Assembly (NCBI RefSeq): GCF_040869045.1
Contig: NC_090319.1
Coordinates: 360,857,739 to 360,921,738 of the forward strand
Direction: 5' to 3'
From: Eurosta solidaginis
Taxonomy: Eukaryota; Arthropoda; Insecta; Diptera; Tephritidae
DNA: 64,000 nt
Positions 52,564-63,720 of the stretch are shown one piece after another. The translations under genes and the position numbers were made by a program. The notes below the pieces were generated by a model. The model did no database searches and was not told the origin of the DNA. It saw nothing but the letters and a program-made list of their open reading frames with translations. Each line of letters starts with the position of its first letter. The stretch's first letter is position 1.

Positions 52564-53194
52564 GGGCTAAGATACTTGGCTTGGATATCATAAGTGGTTT
52601 CAGGCTCTGGATCAGGGACTGATATCAGTCTTAGACCGGCCATAGTGACGAATGTCACGCGTGATTAGTTATCACGTCCTGCACGAGGTGCCCCTGCTTC
52701 TACTGATAATGGCGGATCTAGAGAGGACAACTCGATAAAACCCGCACCCCTTGAGTCATTGTGCCGAGCTCAGGGGAGGGAGAGTCAAGATCGGTACACA
52801 ACGGTGACGAACTGGACTGTTTTAGGACTTTGATTTCACTTTACATTTTGACTTGATGACATTGGGCTGGTAGGTGCGGTATTCTGCCACTTTAGTAGGT
52901 CGGGGTGAAACCCTACCAAAATGGCTGGTAGGCTAATGCTGCACCTGCCCACGTCCCGTTAAAACCGTGGCGGGCCTCAAGGTACGTTCCGGCTCCGTCG
53001 CCGTTAAGTTGGTGGTGTAGGTGCGGTTGAAGATTTTCCCGCTTCGCATCCGGTCTGGCTCTGAACGCATTACTCATAAGGTAATGCGTCAACCCTCGCG
53101 TGGCCTCCCTGCGTAGCATAGATAACCACGAGATCGTTAAAGGGCGACTACACAATCGGCTCCGGATAGCGGCCTTGAGGGGGGACTTTTTAGA
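52562..53194 (+). other. LOA-like leader, no ORF1 seen
   Basis: The GC-rich 633-bp segment joins directly to the reversed 3' part at 52562. All plus frames have stops, and no gag-like CCHC is found. Either ORF1 is lost by 5' truncation or this is untranslated leader. Confidence 0.5.
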
Positions 53195-55730
53195 ATGGAC
53201 AATACTAATACGAATCCGCCAAGGATGGGGTGCGGAAGAAGAGCGCTTTTGATGGAAATCCGTCAAATCAATCTTCAGCACTCTAAGGCGGCTTCCGCAA
53301 ATTTGGTGCTCTGCCTTGAAAAAGGCGGAGTGGATATAGTCCTTGTCCAGGAGCCGTGGCTGAGTAGTAACGGCAGTAAGATTTCTGGATTAAGGACTGG
53401 GAAATTCAACACCTTGGTGCATGGGGAGGCAAGTAGGCCTAGATCCTGTGTGCTTGCTAAAAAAGAGATTAAAGCTTTTATTCTCTCTAATTTCAGCAAT
53501 GCTGACGTAACCACAGTCTGCCTCGAGCGAGGAAGTAATGAAATGTGGGTGGTCTCAGCGTACATGCCCCACGGGGACGTAGTGGGACCACCACCTGCGA
53601 TACTGGGTGAAATCACCGCTGAAGCAAGGCGGAGAGGTGTTGCCGTGATCATCGGTGCCGATGCAAATGCCCATCATAGCATTTGGGGAAGCTCGGATAC
53701 CAACACTAGAGGTGAGTCTTTATTTACTTTTATTGTAGATGAGGGACTTTGTATATGTAATAGGGGAAATGACCCGACTTTTATTACTGCGTTAAGGGAG
53801 GAGGTCCTGGACCTCACCCTGGTTAGTAGAGAACTGGAAGGTCGGATATCTGGATGGAGGGTTCTCAACGAGCACTCCTTCTCTGATCACCGATATATTC
53901 AGTTCTCAGTGAACGAAGAACGTCCCGGTAAAATATCTTTTAGGAACCCTAAAAGTACTAACTGGGACTTGTATTGTAGGAAGCTGGGAGAGCTACTGCC
54001 TGCGGTGCCTATCATTAGTTCGGGCCTGTCCGAATCTGAGATAGACGTTCTGGTGGAAAACTTCACCTCGGCAAGCAATAGCGCCTTTCAGCTGTCCTGC
54101 CCATTGAAAACTTACAGGGGGAAGGGCAAGCCGCCCTGGTGGTCGGATTCTCTTGACGACCTAAGAGCGTCCAGTCGGCGGCTCTTCAACAGAGCCAGGA
54201 GGAGTAAATTACCCTCCGACTGGGAGCTCTATAAGGTGAGTCTGGGGATTTATAAATATGAAATAAGGATAGCCAAGCGAGATGCATGGCAAAGCTTCTG
54301 CGAAAACGTAGAAGGCTGCAATGAATCCGCGAGATTTAGAAAAATACTCTCTAGGAACCCCGCTCCTCTGGGGTATCTGAGAGATGATGGTGGGGACTGG
54401 TCGATGAGTAGCGAGGAGTCCCTAAGGCTTTTACTGGACAATCATTTTCCCGATGTCCCAGTTGCGCAGGGATCTTCGCCTGCATGGTCGGCGGTCGTTG
54501 GCCATGCAGAAGTGCCTGCCATTCCAATACGGGAAAGTCAGATAACCTGGGCTATAGGGTCGTTCAAGCCCTATAAGTCTCCGGGCCCGGATGGAATCAT
54601 TCCTGCGCAGCTTCAAAGGTCTTTGGGGATTTCCTGCCGCTGGTTGGCCATCATATATACTAACTGCCTCAGGCTTAACTATATCCCGAAGTCTTGGCAC
54701 ACGGTTAGGGTTATTTTCATTCCGAAGGCCGGCAGAAGCTCTCATGTATCACCTAAGGATTTCAGGCCAATCAGTCTCTCGTCGTTTCTTCTTAAGACGT
54801 TTGAGCGGTTGATTGACCTGTACCTACGGGAAAGGATACCTCGGGGGTTACTGTCGGCTTCACAACATGCGTACTGCAAGGGCAGATCGACGGAAACGGC
54901 TCTCCATTCGATTGTAAAGCAAATAGAGGGGTCCCTAGAACACAAAGAGTATGCTCTGGGTGCCTTTCTAGACATCGAGGGAGCTTTTAACAATGTCTTA
55001 CCGGGGTCAATCGAAAGAGCTCTGGTGGGTTTAGGAGTCGAGGCGGCTCTGGTTGAATTTATTAGCAAACTTCTATGCGGCAGAATTGTCTCAGCGGAGT
55101 GGGGAGGGGCCATAATTAAGAGGAAGGTGTGCAGGGGCACGCCACAGGGGGGTGTCCTATCTCCTCTCCTCTGGGTTGTGGTAGTCAACGAGCTTCTTGT
55201 GGAGCTGGAAGCCAATGGTTGTCGGGTGATTGCCTATGCAGATGACCTCGCTATCCTAGTCAGAGGCAAATTTCTGGGCGCCCTGCGCGATGTTCTTCAG
55301 GGCTACCTGGATACTGTGGCTAGGTGGGCTGAATCATGTGGATTGGCGGTCAACCCGGGAAAAACGGAATTGGTCCTTTTCACAAGAAGATATAAGGTGC
55401 CCGATTTCAGAACTCCCTCGATTGGAGGGGTACCGTTGGTACTTTCTGATAGGGTTAAATATTTGGGGATTGTTTTGGACAAGAAACTGTCCTGGAGACC
55501 CAATGTGGAAGATCGGGCCAGGAAGGCCGCCATTGCCTTGTACTGCTGCAGAGGAGCTATCGGAAAGAGATGGGGACTCTCGCCAAGAATAGTACACTGG
55601 CTTTATGAGATGGTGGTCAAACCGATTCTGCTATATGGGGTGCTGGTCTGGTGGAAAGCACTGGACGGGGGGAACACCTCCAAAATGTTAGTGTCAGTGC
55701 AACGGACGGCGCTGATCGGTATCAGTGGCG
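53195..55730 (+). pseudogene. LOA-like polyprotein, N-terminal part: AP endonuclease and reverse transcriptase
   Basis: The frame opens with ATG at 53195 (or 53252, just before EIRQINLQHSKAA, which looks more like the family start). Endonuclease motifs: QINLQHSKAA, LVQEPWL, VIIGADANAHHSIWGS, LDLTLVSREL and SDHRYI. RT motifs: FKPYKSPGPDGI, DFRPISLSSFLLKT, GAFLDIEGAFNNV, GTPQGGVLSPLLWVVVVN, AYADDLAIL and YLGIVLDKKLSW. Element sequence stops at GISG (55730); the frame then reads through flank to 55846. Uninterrupted coding sequence indicates a recent insertion. Confidence 0.9.
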
Positions 55731-55741
55731 AGCAGCACAAA

Positions 55742-56659
55742 CAGTACCCAAAGATTATTCATGCGAGCTTTTTTCAGATAACAATCGAGTATGCTCGGGC
55801 AATAATACTTTGTGGTGCTTGCATTACTGCCGTGCGAAAAATTTGATACGACATACTACGAGCTTTCGTTATCAGCTCACTCCCCCTATAATAAGTATGG
55901 TTGCTTATCGAATTGTGCAATCAAAATATTCCAAATTGTGCAAAATAAAGGAAAGTAATACCACATTAATTTTCTTCGTATTTCCACCATAAACTGAGAT
56001 TGGAAACATCAATCAAAATGTTAGTTTAATACAATTATCTACTTATTAACTAAATCCGGGAAATTGAAGCATTGAAACTATTGCGTTGATTGTAAATTTA
56101 GAGCAACATATCCACACTGGAGGGTAAGAGGAACAACGTAGAACAGCTAAAACCACGCAAAAAAACTAGAGCAAATGTACTCAGCACGCACAAACACCCA
56201 TAAAGACTAAATGAAAAAGCGAACTATCTAGTGTGTAGTGGTTGAAGAAAATGAGAAACAATTAAAATGATAAAAGCAAAATTATTGCTTTGATTGTGCG
56301 CAAACATAAGAAAAATAACAATAAAATAAAGTGCTAGAAAATAAAGCAATGATCTGGGTGCGGCAAAAATTTTGCAAATATTTATTAGAAAAAAAGAAGA
56401 TTGCTACAAAATTTTGAAAAGCGTTCAGCTTGTTTGCGTTAGGAATTATATTTTATCAACAAAACCTTGGTATACCAGCAAAGCATTTATAAAAGTAAAT
56501 ATGTATGATTAGTTTATGGGAGGAGATATACAATGCACTTGATGTCTGCTGGTGAAAAAAAAGAGATAGAGAGGAAAAATATTTATGAGGCTAAGTCTAA
56601 AAACAACTCATTATACAAAGACCTTAAAAGATTAACCAAATTATAATGATTTTTTTTTT
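55742..56659. other. Right flank of LOA-like insertion; no gene supported
   Basis: AT-rich sequence with no repeat family recognised. A frame at 55651-55992 mostly overlaps the RT in another phase. Confidence 0.4.
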
Positions 56660-57396
56660 AATATTATGCTAAATAAAAATTAACAAAATCCGATGACGAA
56701 CACGTCCACTTTAAAAAAAATATTTTTTAAAGTCAAATTTTAACAAAAAATTTCATATTTTTTAGATATTAAATTTTTTGTTAAAATTTGACTTAAAAAA
56801 AATTTTTTTTTTAAGTGGGCGTGTTCGTCATCCGATTTCGCTAATTTTTATTTAATACACATATGGTAATAGGAGTAACGTGCCTACCAAATTTCATCAT
56901 GATATCTTCAACGACTGCCAAATTACAGCTTGCAAAACTTTTAAATTACCTTCTTTTAGAAGTGGGCGGTGCCACGCTCATTGTCCAAAATTTTTTTAAT
57001 TTTCTATTTTGCGTCATAACGTCAACGCACCTACCAAGTTTCATCGCTTTATCCGTCTTTGGTAATGAATTATCGCACTTTTTCGGGTTTTCGAAATTTT
57101 CGATATCGAAAAAGTGGGCGTGGTTGTAGTCCGATTTCGTTCATTTTAAATAGCGATCTGAGATGAGCACCCAGGAACCTACATACCAAATTTCATCAAG
57201 ATACCTCAAAATTTACTCAAGTTATCGTGTTTACAGACGGACGGACGGACGGACATGGCTAAATGAATTTCTTTTTTCACCCAGATCATTTTTATATATA
57301 GAACTCTATATCTATCTCGATTAGTTTATGCCGTTGCGGATTAGCGTTATGCGAACAAAGTTAATATACTCTGTGAGCCTTGCTCAGCTGATTATA
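56660..57396 (-). mobile_element. HINE fragment: 5' half, with a palindromic inner end
   Basis: On the minus strand it starts TATAATCAGCTGAGC (57396), then the (GTCC)n block (57236-57256) and the AAAGTGGGCGTGG and GCACCGCCCACTT blocks as in copies 1 and 2. It has lost the satellite core and the 3' end. At its left, 56660-56760 is an inverse copy of 56765-56865, making a ~95-bp palindrome. Confidence 0.75.
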
Positions 57397-57639
57397 ATAA
57401 AAATAAAACTCAATATAAGGTATATTTAAATTCAATTAAGAATTAACTATATATACATGAAATTAAATATATAAAACAAAAAAATATGAGAAATATTAAA
57501 AATATATTAAAATAAAAAAAATCATTTCTGAAAATGTTACAAAAAATGCTATAGAAATGGAAAAAGGAGGAAAAGTTCAAAAATTTAAGAAAAAATAAAT
57601 AATAAAATATTGATTTTCATATCGATTGCTGAGTGGAAC

Positions 57640-57945
57640 ATCACCCTATCTTGGCTGCCGTTTCGAAAATGCCCAATCTCATAAAACGCTTGAATAACAT
57701 CCTATTCATAACTCGGTTAAAGAACGCTCTATCTATCTCAGAATTTGTTTCAAAAACTCTCTACCTGTGCTCAAACCAATACACTCTGACATTAGTTAAA
57801 GCGTTTATGAAAAAAGGGATAGGGCGTTCTTCAACCGAATTCTGACGTAGGACGTTTTTGAAACAAATTCTGAAATATGGCGGTATTCCAACCTTTCTGA
57901 GATAGGTCGTTTTCGACACTGCAGCGGAGATTCCACCCAGCATTC
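57640..57945. repeat. Inverted repeat, MITE-like
   Basis: Blocks CTATCTCAGAATTTGTTTCAAAAAC (57729-57755) and, in reverse, GTTTTTGAAACAAATTCTGA (57854-57873), with mirrored GAACGC.CTATC blocks further out. Opposed short frames reflect the symmetry only. Confidence 0.55.
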
Positions 57946-58025
57946 GATGTTATGATACAAGTATCTACTTAAATTTGTATCAAGTATTTTTGCTTGATTA
58001 AGTTTTTATATAATTTGAATGAAAA

Positions 58026-58545
58026 CAAGTAAGGAAGGCTAAGTTCGGGTGTAACCGAACATTACATACTCAGCTGAGAGCTTTGGAGACAAAATAAGGG
58101 AAAATCACCATTGAGGAAAATGAACCTAGGGTAACCCTGGAATGTGTTTTTGTATGACATGTGTATCAAATGGAACGTATTAAAGAGTATTTTAAAAGGG
58201 AGTGGGCCATAGTTCTATAGGTGGACGTCATTTCGGGATATCGCCATAAAGGTGGACCAGGGGTGACTCTAGAATGTGTTTGTACGATATGGATATCAAA
58301 TTAAAAGTATTAATGAGGATTTTAAAAGGGAGTAGCCCTTAATTGTATATGTGAAGGCGTTTCGGGATATCGACCAAAATGTGCGGGTACCGCTAATTTA
58401 TTTATATATATCATACCACGAACAGTATTCCTGCCAAGATTCCAAGGGCTTTTGATTTCGCCCTGCAGAACTTTTTCATTTTCTTCTACTTAATTATGGT
58501 AGGTGTCACACGCATTTTACAAAGTTTTTTCTAAAGTTATTTATA
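58026..58545 (-). mobile_element. HINE fragment: 3' end with two satellite units
   Basis: It begins CAAGTAAGGAAGGCTAAG with the hairpin TTCGGGTGTAACCGAA (the 3' end in minus sense). About one and a half 130-bp units follow, then interior sequence matching 15955-16120. It breaks off near 58545, so the 5' half is missing. Confidence 0.8.
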
Positions 58546-60280
58546 TTTCAAAATGGCTAAGCCATCCTTGAACCATAACGAACGAAAAAAAAAATATCTG
58601 ATTCGGTCAAGCCGTTTTTGAGATATAGCTAGACTAGTAAACGCACGCCATCTCGCAAAAAGCATGATGTATGGGAAGATATAAATAAATATAATGGAAC
58701 CGTAAAAACAAGAGGATCTTGGATGTTGGAAAAAAGAAGTGGGATTAAGTCAACATTGCTTTTGCTCAATATGCGTATATGTTTAGTATCAAATTCACAG
58801 ACCCTCTGAACCTGTTCTCACACATCCTCGTATACTTTCTAGTAATACCGAATGTGCTTTGAAGATTATAATGATCACAGCAATTGTCTTGAAGAGTATT
58901 ACTCGATATTTGGGGTTGAAATATAACGCTTCATTCGATTTTTTTATTATTTAAACACTTCAAAAAATTCTTAAAATAAAAGTGCCATTTGTTCGAAATG
59001 AAATCATATGCATATGCATAAAAATAGTGAAGCCGATTTTTGTTAGTTATCACATCAAAATTATATTTAAAGTTCAAGTGATTGATTGAAAGAAAACATT
59101 TACTAGTTTTATGCATATGGTCCTATAACCCCCTACCAGTTTTAGCACCAAAATGTTCGGTCGTTCGACCAGGTTGTAGCATTACATCTCGTTAATTAGT
59201 AATCGAGCTATTTTAAACAACTTCTCATAATATTTGTATTCAATTACAACAAAGGTTATTTAACAAACAAGCATCTGTTTATTAAGAGATTCACAAATGT
59301 TTGTATGAAAGTGAGTATGTAAATGCATATATGGGGATAGCCGCTTTAAGCTATGTTACAAACAAATTTTCCTATAAAAAAAGTGTCCTCTTCCCCTTAA
59401 CCAGTTCTTGCCTTTTGAAAATTACATCACATACCTTGCTATGGTTAAACTTCATACCTGCCATTTTTCCATGTCTCCAACGTTATCAGCAATTTTGTTA
59501 AATAAAGAGAGCTGTATATGTAGTAGCTACATATATACAATTATTTGCACATTCAGGTACATATTATGATTTTTACATACAAACGTATGTACCGTCAAAA
59601 AGCATGTGTGTGTATCATATTGAACATATATACTTGTATTAATTTCCAAACGCTGAGTTGTTCAAATGTTTAACTTTATCTAACAGCAATGATTATAATT
59701 ACTTTGTTGCTGATTGGTGAAAACGTAGCAAGGGGGGAAGTGTTCAGGGTATGAACGCAATAACATTTTATTTTAGCAATAACGAAAGCAAGCAAATTGC
59801 TAGACGATGAATGTATGCTGCTGTTTGAATTCTGGTTCTAAATTTATGTGGCTATGCAAAAGGACGTCAAACTCCGTAATACTAAAAAGTACCTATGCGA
59901 GCTGTTTAAGACCAAAATAAGTTTCAGACAAGCTCCCTCCATATAGTGCGATTTCTTTAACTTCATACTGAATTAATTGGGCCGAGCTAATACGATTTTA
60001 ATATGCATAAGTAATAAGACAAACGAACACGACAAATGTTATTCTGTCATGTAAATGAATTACGAGTGTATTCTCAGCACAAATGCCATCCAGAAACTGC
60101 ATAAAGCTTGTAGGCTCGCAGCAGTACCCAAAAATTTAAAGCGAATCTCGATCTTAATTTACATGCAGGAATATACATACGTAAATATTCCTGGCAAACA
60201 TTGAAAACAAATTCCTCAAACCTTTGAGAAATTTAAGATTCCCAAGTTGACATATCATTCTCCAATCAATCAATTTCCCA
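58546..60280. other. No feature supported
   Basis: AT-rich DNA with short domain-less frames (58931-59116, 59301-59501). A single minisatellite-like unit (CCTTTGAGAAATTT...CCCAAGTTGACAT) lies at about 60215-60260. Confidence 0.45.
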
Positions 60281-60284
60281 ATCA

Positions 60285-61195
60285 ATTTTAGCCTAGCACA
60301 GTACAAAATATGGGTCTCTCAAACTTCGCATTGATTTTAGTCAATTTTTTCCGAAGGGTGTTTCATTATATTTTATTACATAATAAATAAAAAAATAAAT
60401 GTAAGGCGCGATAACCTCCGAAGAGATCTAAGGCCCAGCTTCTCTTCCAATTTGCGTCGTGCTCCTCTTGATTTTCCCTACAAATTGGCCGGACGGGACC
60501 TACATGATTTTATGCCGACTCCGAACGGCATCTGCACGGCAGATGGTTTTCACTGAGAGCTTTTCATGGCAGAAATACACCCGGAGCGCTTGCCAAACAC
60601 TGCCGAGGGGCGACCCCGCTTAGAAAAATTCTTCTTCTTCTAATTGAAAAACCTTATTTCTAAAATTTTTGATGTTGCTTTGCCCGGGGTTTGAACCCAG
60701 GGCATCCGGTGTGGTAGGCGGAGCACGCTACCATCACACCACGGTGGCCGCCATTATTATATTACATATATTACATATAAAAAACAAAACTGTGTGGACA
60801 AAATTAAAATCCTTGGGAAAATTTCACAGACATTTCGAACTTTTTAATTGGAGTTCTTGTAATTTTGTTAGTAGTAGTTAGTTTCGTAGCCCCACCCCAC
60901 CAATTTTAGTCTAACAAAGTACAAGTTATAGGTTCATCAGTACTTTTAACATTTTTTTTTTTCTGTTGTTTTCGAAGAGTGTTTCCGACTTTCTTCCATA
61001 AATGTTTTACACTTTGGAGACCAATCTGAAACACCCTTCAGAAAAAAATTGATTGAAAAAAATTGAAAAAAAATTCAGAGAACTCCAAATAAAAAGTTCG
61101 AAATTTTCGTATAATTTTGTAGAACGTTAAAATTTTTTCGAGGAACGTTTTAGAAATTGGTTTGCATAGCTTCAGTTACAAAGTATAAGTTTTTT
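60285..61195. repeat. Dispersed repeat pair in inverse orientation
   Basis: A minus-strand copy (60285-60365 and 60775-60990, split by the SINE) and a plus-strand copy (61020-61195) share GAAACACCCTTC.GAAAAAA-type starts and AAAAAGTTCGAAATTTTCGTA-like words. The plus copy matches 4950-5500. Confidence 0.4.
60401..60752 (-). mobile_element. tRNA-derived SINE (family A), complete
   Basis: The minus strand opens with GGCGGCCACCGTGGTGTG, an A-box-like TGATGGTAGCGTGCTCCGCC and a B box GGGTTCAAACCCC (near 60686-60698). The body follows (CTAAGCGGGGTCGCCCC, CGGCAGTGTTTGGCAAGCG, CGGACGGGACC-type block reversed) to the end GGTTATCGCGCCTTAC at 60401. The A-to-B spacing and tRNA-like head mark a pol III SINE. 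Confidence 0.8.
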
Positions 61196-61257
61196 TCTTA
61201 AAGTATCAAAAACGAAAAAGATTTATGTGACGAAAGTTGATAAAACTGCTGTTTTTT

Positions 61258-61455
61258 TCCTACAAATTGGCAGGACGGGACCTACTTGTTTTATGCCGAC
61301 TCAGTTTTACTGAGAGCTTTTCATGGCCGAAATGCATTCGGAGTGCTTGACAAACACTGCCGAGGGGCGACCCCGCTTAGAAAAATTTTCTTCTAATTGA
61401 AAAATCTTGTTTCGAAACTTTTTGATGTCGCTTTTCCCGGGGCGTGAACCCAAAA
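61258..61455 (-). mobile_element. tRNA-derived SINE (family A), truncated
   Basis: It matches the body of the SINE at 60401-60752, from ACAAATTGGCAGGACGGGACC to the CCCGGGGCGTGAACCC B-box region. Both the A box and the tail are missing, and it carries an internal deletion after GCCGACTC. Confidence 0.7.
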
Positions 61456-62936
61456 TCCTCTGAAAAAAGCCTATTCCAAAAATTTTATTTAGTTATAATA
61501 ATAATAATAAAAAAGAACGAGCCGAGCCCGTGCGCATCTTACGCAACCAATATAAAAGTCTCTTATCAAATATCAACAGAAATCAGCTGTTCTATCAATC
61601 AATTAAAACTTACAGCTGGCGTATGGTAGCAACTGTCGGTAATGCAGTGAAAATATTCACAATAGTGCCATAGTACAAACAGATTTCTTTGTGTGCTCAC
61701 AACCGTTTATTTTTAACAAACTATTTTAATAAAATATAGCTAAATAAAAGCATTACGACCAAAATTGCCCACAGCTCGCTAATAGCCCGAATCTCCACCT
61801 TTACAACCAAAACTTTGTTTAAAGATTTGGATTCCAAATAACAGCGAAAAAGGGACCCGTGCATAAAAACAGCAATTAGAAATACATAATAAATATGGAT
61901 ATGGCTTCGGTCGGTACCTGAACCCAAGAGGTTCGGTATGAAAGGCGGATTACGCTACCGCGGCTTGCTGTTCACATCTTCATTTACTCTATGCGTTGAC
62001 TCTAAAGTTAGAGTGATATCAAACTCCGAAAAGTTGAATGCTGTATAATTACTCCATACTTTTTCACATTGCACTATTTTGGTGCTAAATTTGAAAGTAA
62101 TAATATTTCACGTTATTCTTTTGGGTGTATATAACTGAGAGGTGGAAATAATATCAATTAAGTTTAGCTTCAAAATACTAATTAATTTTGTCACGCTCAC
62201 AGCAAAATTATAAAAAGGAAAGTAAATTAAAATCCTTCCGATAATACAACAAAGCAAAATGGGTAGAACGTTTACTCAACATAAATTCTCCCCGGTACTA
62301 TTCTACATTAATATATCAACCCTAAAGTTTCACTTTCATACAAATCGATTAAACTATTATGCGCAAAATATTATCGCAAAGCTCCAGTGCAAATAATTTC
62401 ACTTTTAATTGAAAACTCAGATGGCACACCCAACAAAACACAAACTGTATTGCGGATTTATACATGCTTTTGTGATTTCCTCTATTTTGCTTTACTTTTA
62501 ATTTAACGGTATCCTTGATTTCTAAATCTGAGAACATTGGAAAACAGATGTAATGGCGAAATAGTCAACGACTTTTAATTGCAACGGGAAGTATGAAAAT
62601 GAAAACTACTTTTCGCAGCCAGGTCAAAGGGGATAGAGGGTGTGCAAGGATAATATGAAAGCCACGCTAAACTAGGCTCAAAATGCTGCAAGGCATCCAG
62701 ACATGCAGAAGTCTTTACAATCGGTTATAATAGTTAAATGTGTGAGTAGCCCCAGCGAGAATGCAATAACCAAAAGGACCTGATTTTCAAGTTCAAAATT
62801 AATTGTATTTTGCAATCTATTGTGAATTTCAAGTGAAAGATGTGGACAAAGGCCATTTGTGTATATTTGCTATTATGATCCTCTGGAAGGTAACTGCAAA
62901 AACAGTTTCTCTAACGAAAAATTTTCATCCACAATT
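61456..62936. other. SINE-head fragment at 61907-61971 (minus), otherwise no feature
   Basis: At 61907-61971 the minus strand reads CCGCGGTAGCGTAATCCGCC and then GGGTTCAGGTACCGACC, a tRNA-like A/B pair, probably a third SINE head or tRNA relic. The rest is AT-rich with short frames lacking domains. Confidence 0.45.
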
Positions 62937-63105
62937 TCGTCACAAATTGGCGGGACGGGACCTACCTATTTTATGCTGACTCCGAACGGCAGCTGCAAGG
63001 CAGGTGGATTTTCACCGAGAAGCTTTTCATGTGAGGAATAAACCTGGAGTGTTTGCCGAAGAAAGTCCTGGGTTCAACTCCCGGGCAAAGCAACATCAAA
63101 AATTT
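62937..63105. mobile_element. Rearranged tRNA-derived SINE
   Basis: Its left part (62937-63060) is SINE family A body on the minus strand. At about 63061 orientation flips, and a plus-strand B-box segment (CCTGGGTTCAACTCCCGGGCAAAGCAACATC) follows. The A box is missing. Confidence 0.6.
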
Positions 63106-63284
63106 AGAAAAAGTTTTATCAATTTATAAAAGAAAAGCCGGGATTACAAAGTACTCGTGCAGTTCGATGTGTAAACATACGTCTAGGAAACTAATGTTTT
63201 AAGTTAACTAGAGCTCACCCATGGGTTGAAGTTAGCCCACAATACAGGTAGCTTTACCAGATACAAATAGTTTCGGGATTTTTA

Positions 63285-63720
63285 TGAAGAGCTTCTTATC
63301 GGCTGCTTATTGGAAACAATCTCAATAGTTATATAATAGGCTTATTATCGATAACGAACAACTATCGTCCCCTTATAGGTTTGTAATCGGCTTGTTATTG
63401 CCGAGTCATCGGTTTCTACTTCATTTTTCATCGATTTTATGTTTAGGTTTTAAAGGTATCTTTATCAAAAAAAACCGATGAGTCGTCGCTAGCAAATCAA
63501 ATATGATATGAAATCGATAACTTTTCATAACACGCCGATAACAAATTTATAAATTTCTTTAAATATCCTCATATCCTTTTTATAATATATCGATAACTTT
63601 TTGGTAAGTAATCGATAACTTTTAGATAACACTACAAGAAGCAATATCATAACAAACTGACAACATAGATGATAAATCCAAAACTTTTCGACAACAAACG
63701 GACTACTCATCGATATAAAA
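63285..63720. repeat. CGATAA-rich repeat, opposite orientation
   Basis: It contains CTTATTATCGATAACGAAC, a centre AAACCGATGAGTCGTCGCTAG (reverse of the GACGACTCATCGGTTT centre at 50608) and CGATAACTTTT arms. A minus-strand frame here only reflects the repeat. Confidence 0.55.

Larger units (their letters stand above)
51316..55730. mobile_element. LOA-like LINE with 5' inversion (twin priming)
   Basis: The element lies between direct repeats AGCAGCACAAA (51305-51315 and 55731-55741). The left piece, 51316 to about 52561, is the 3' part on the minus strand (RNase H, CCHC, 3' UTR, tail CCTAACCTATCCTATC). The right piece, from about 52562 to 55730, is the 5' part on the plus strand (leader, endonuclease, RT). 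Both pieces end at the same internal point and share GGTATCAGTGGCG (52549-52561 reversed; 55718-55730). One target duplication around two opposed parts is what twin priming gives. The domain set endonuclease-RT-RNase H-CCHC fits the LOA/I group. Confidence 0.85.

Noticed and set aside
51316..55730. Two separate LOA-like elements inserted head to head
   Set aside because: The split point is the same in both pieces, each supplies what the other lacks, and only one 11-bp duplication encloses both.
60661..60752. tRNA gene
   Set aside because: A and B boxes are present, but they continue into a repeated SINE body, and the acceptor and anticodon stems do not fold properly. The same applies near 1391-1537, 61907-61971 and 63061-63105.
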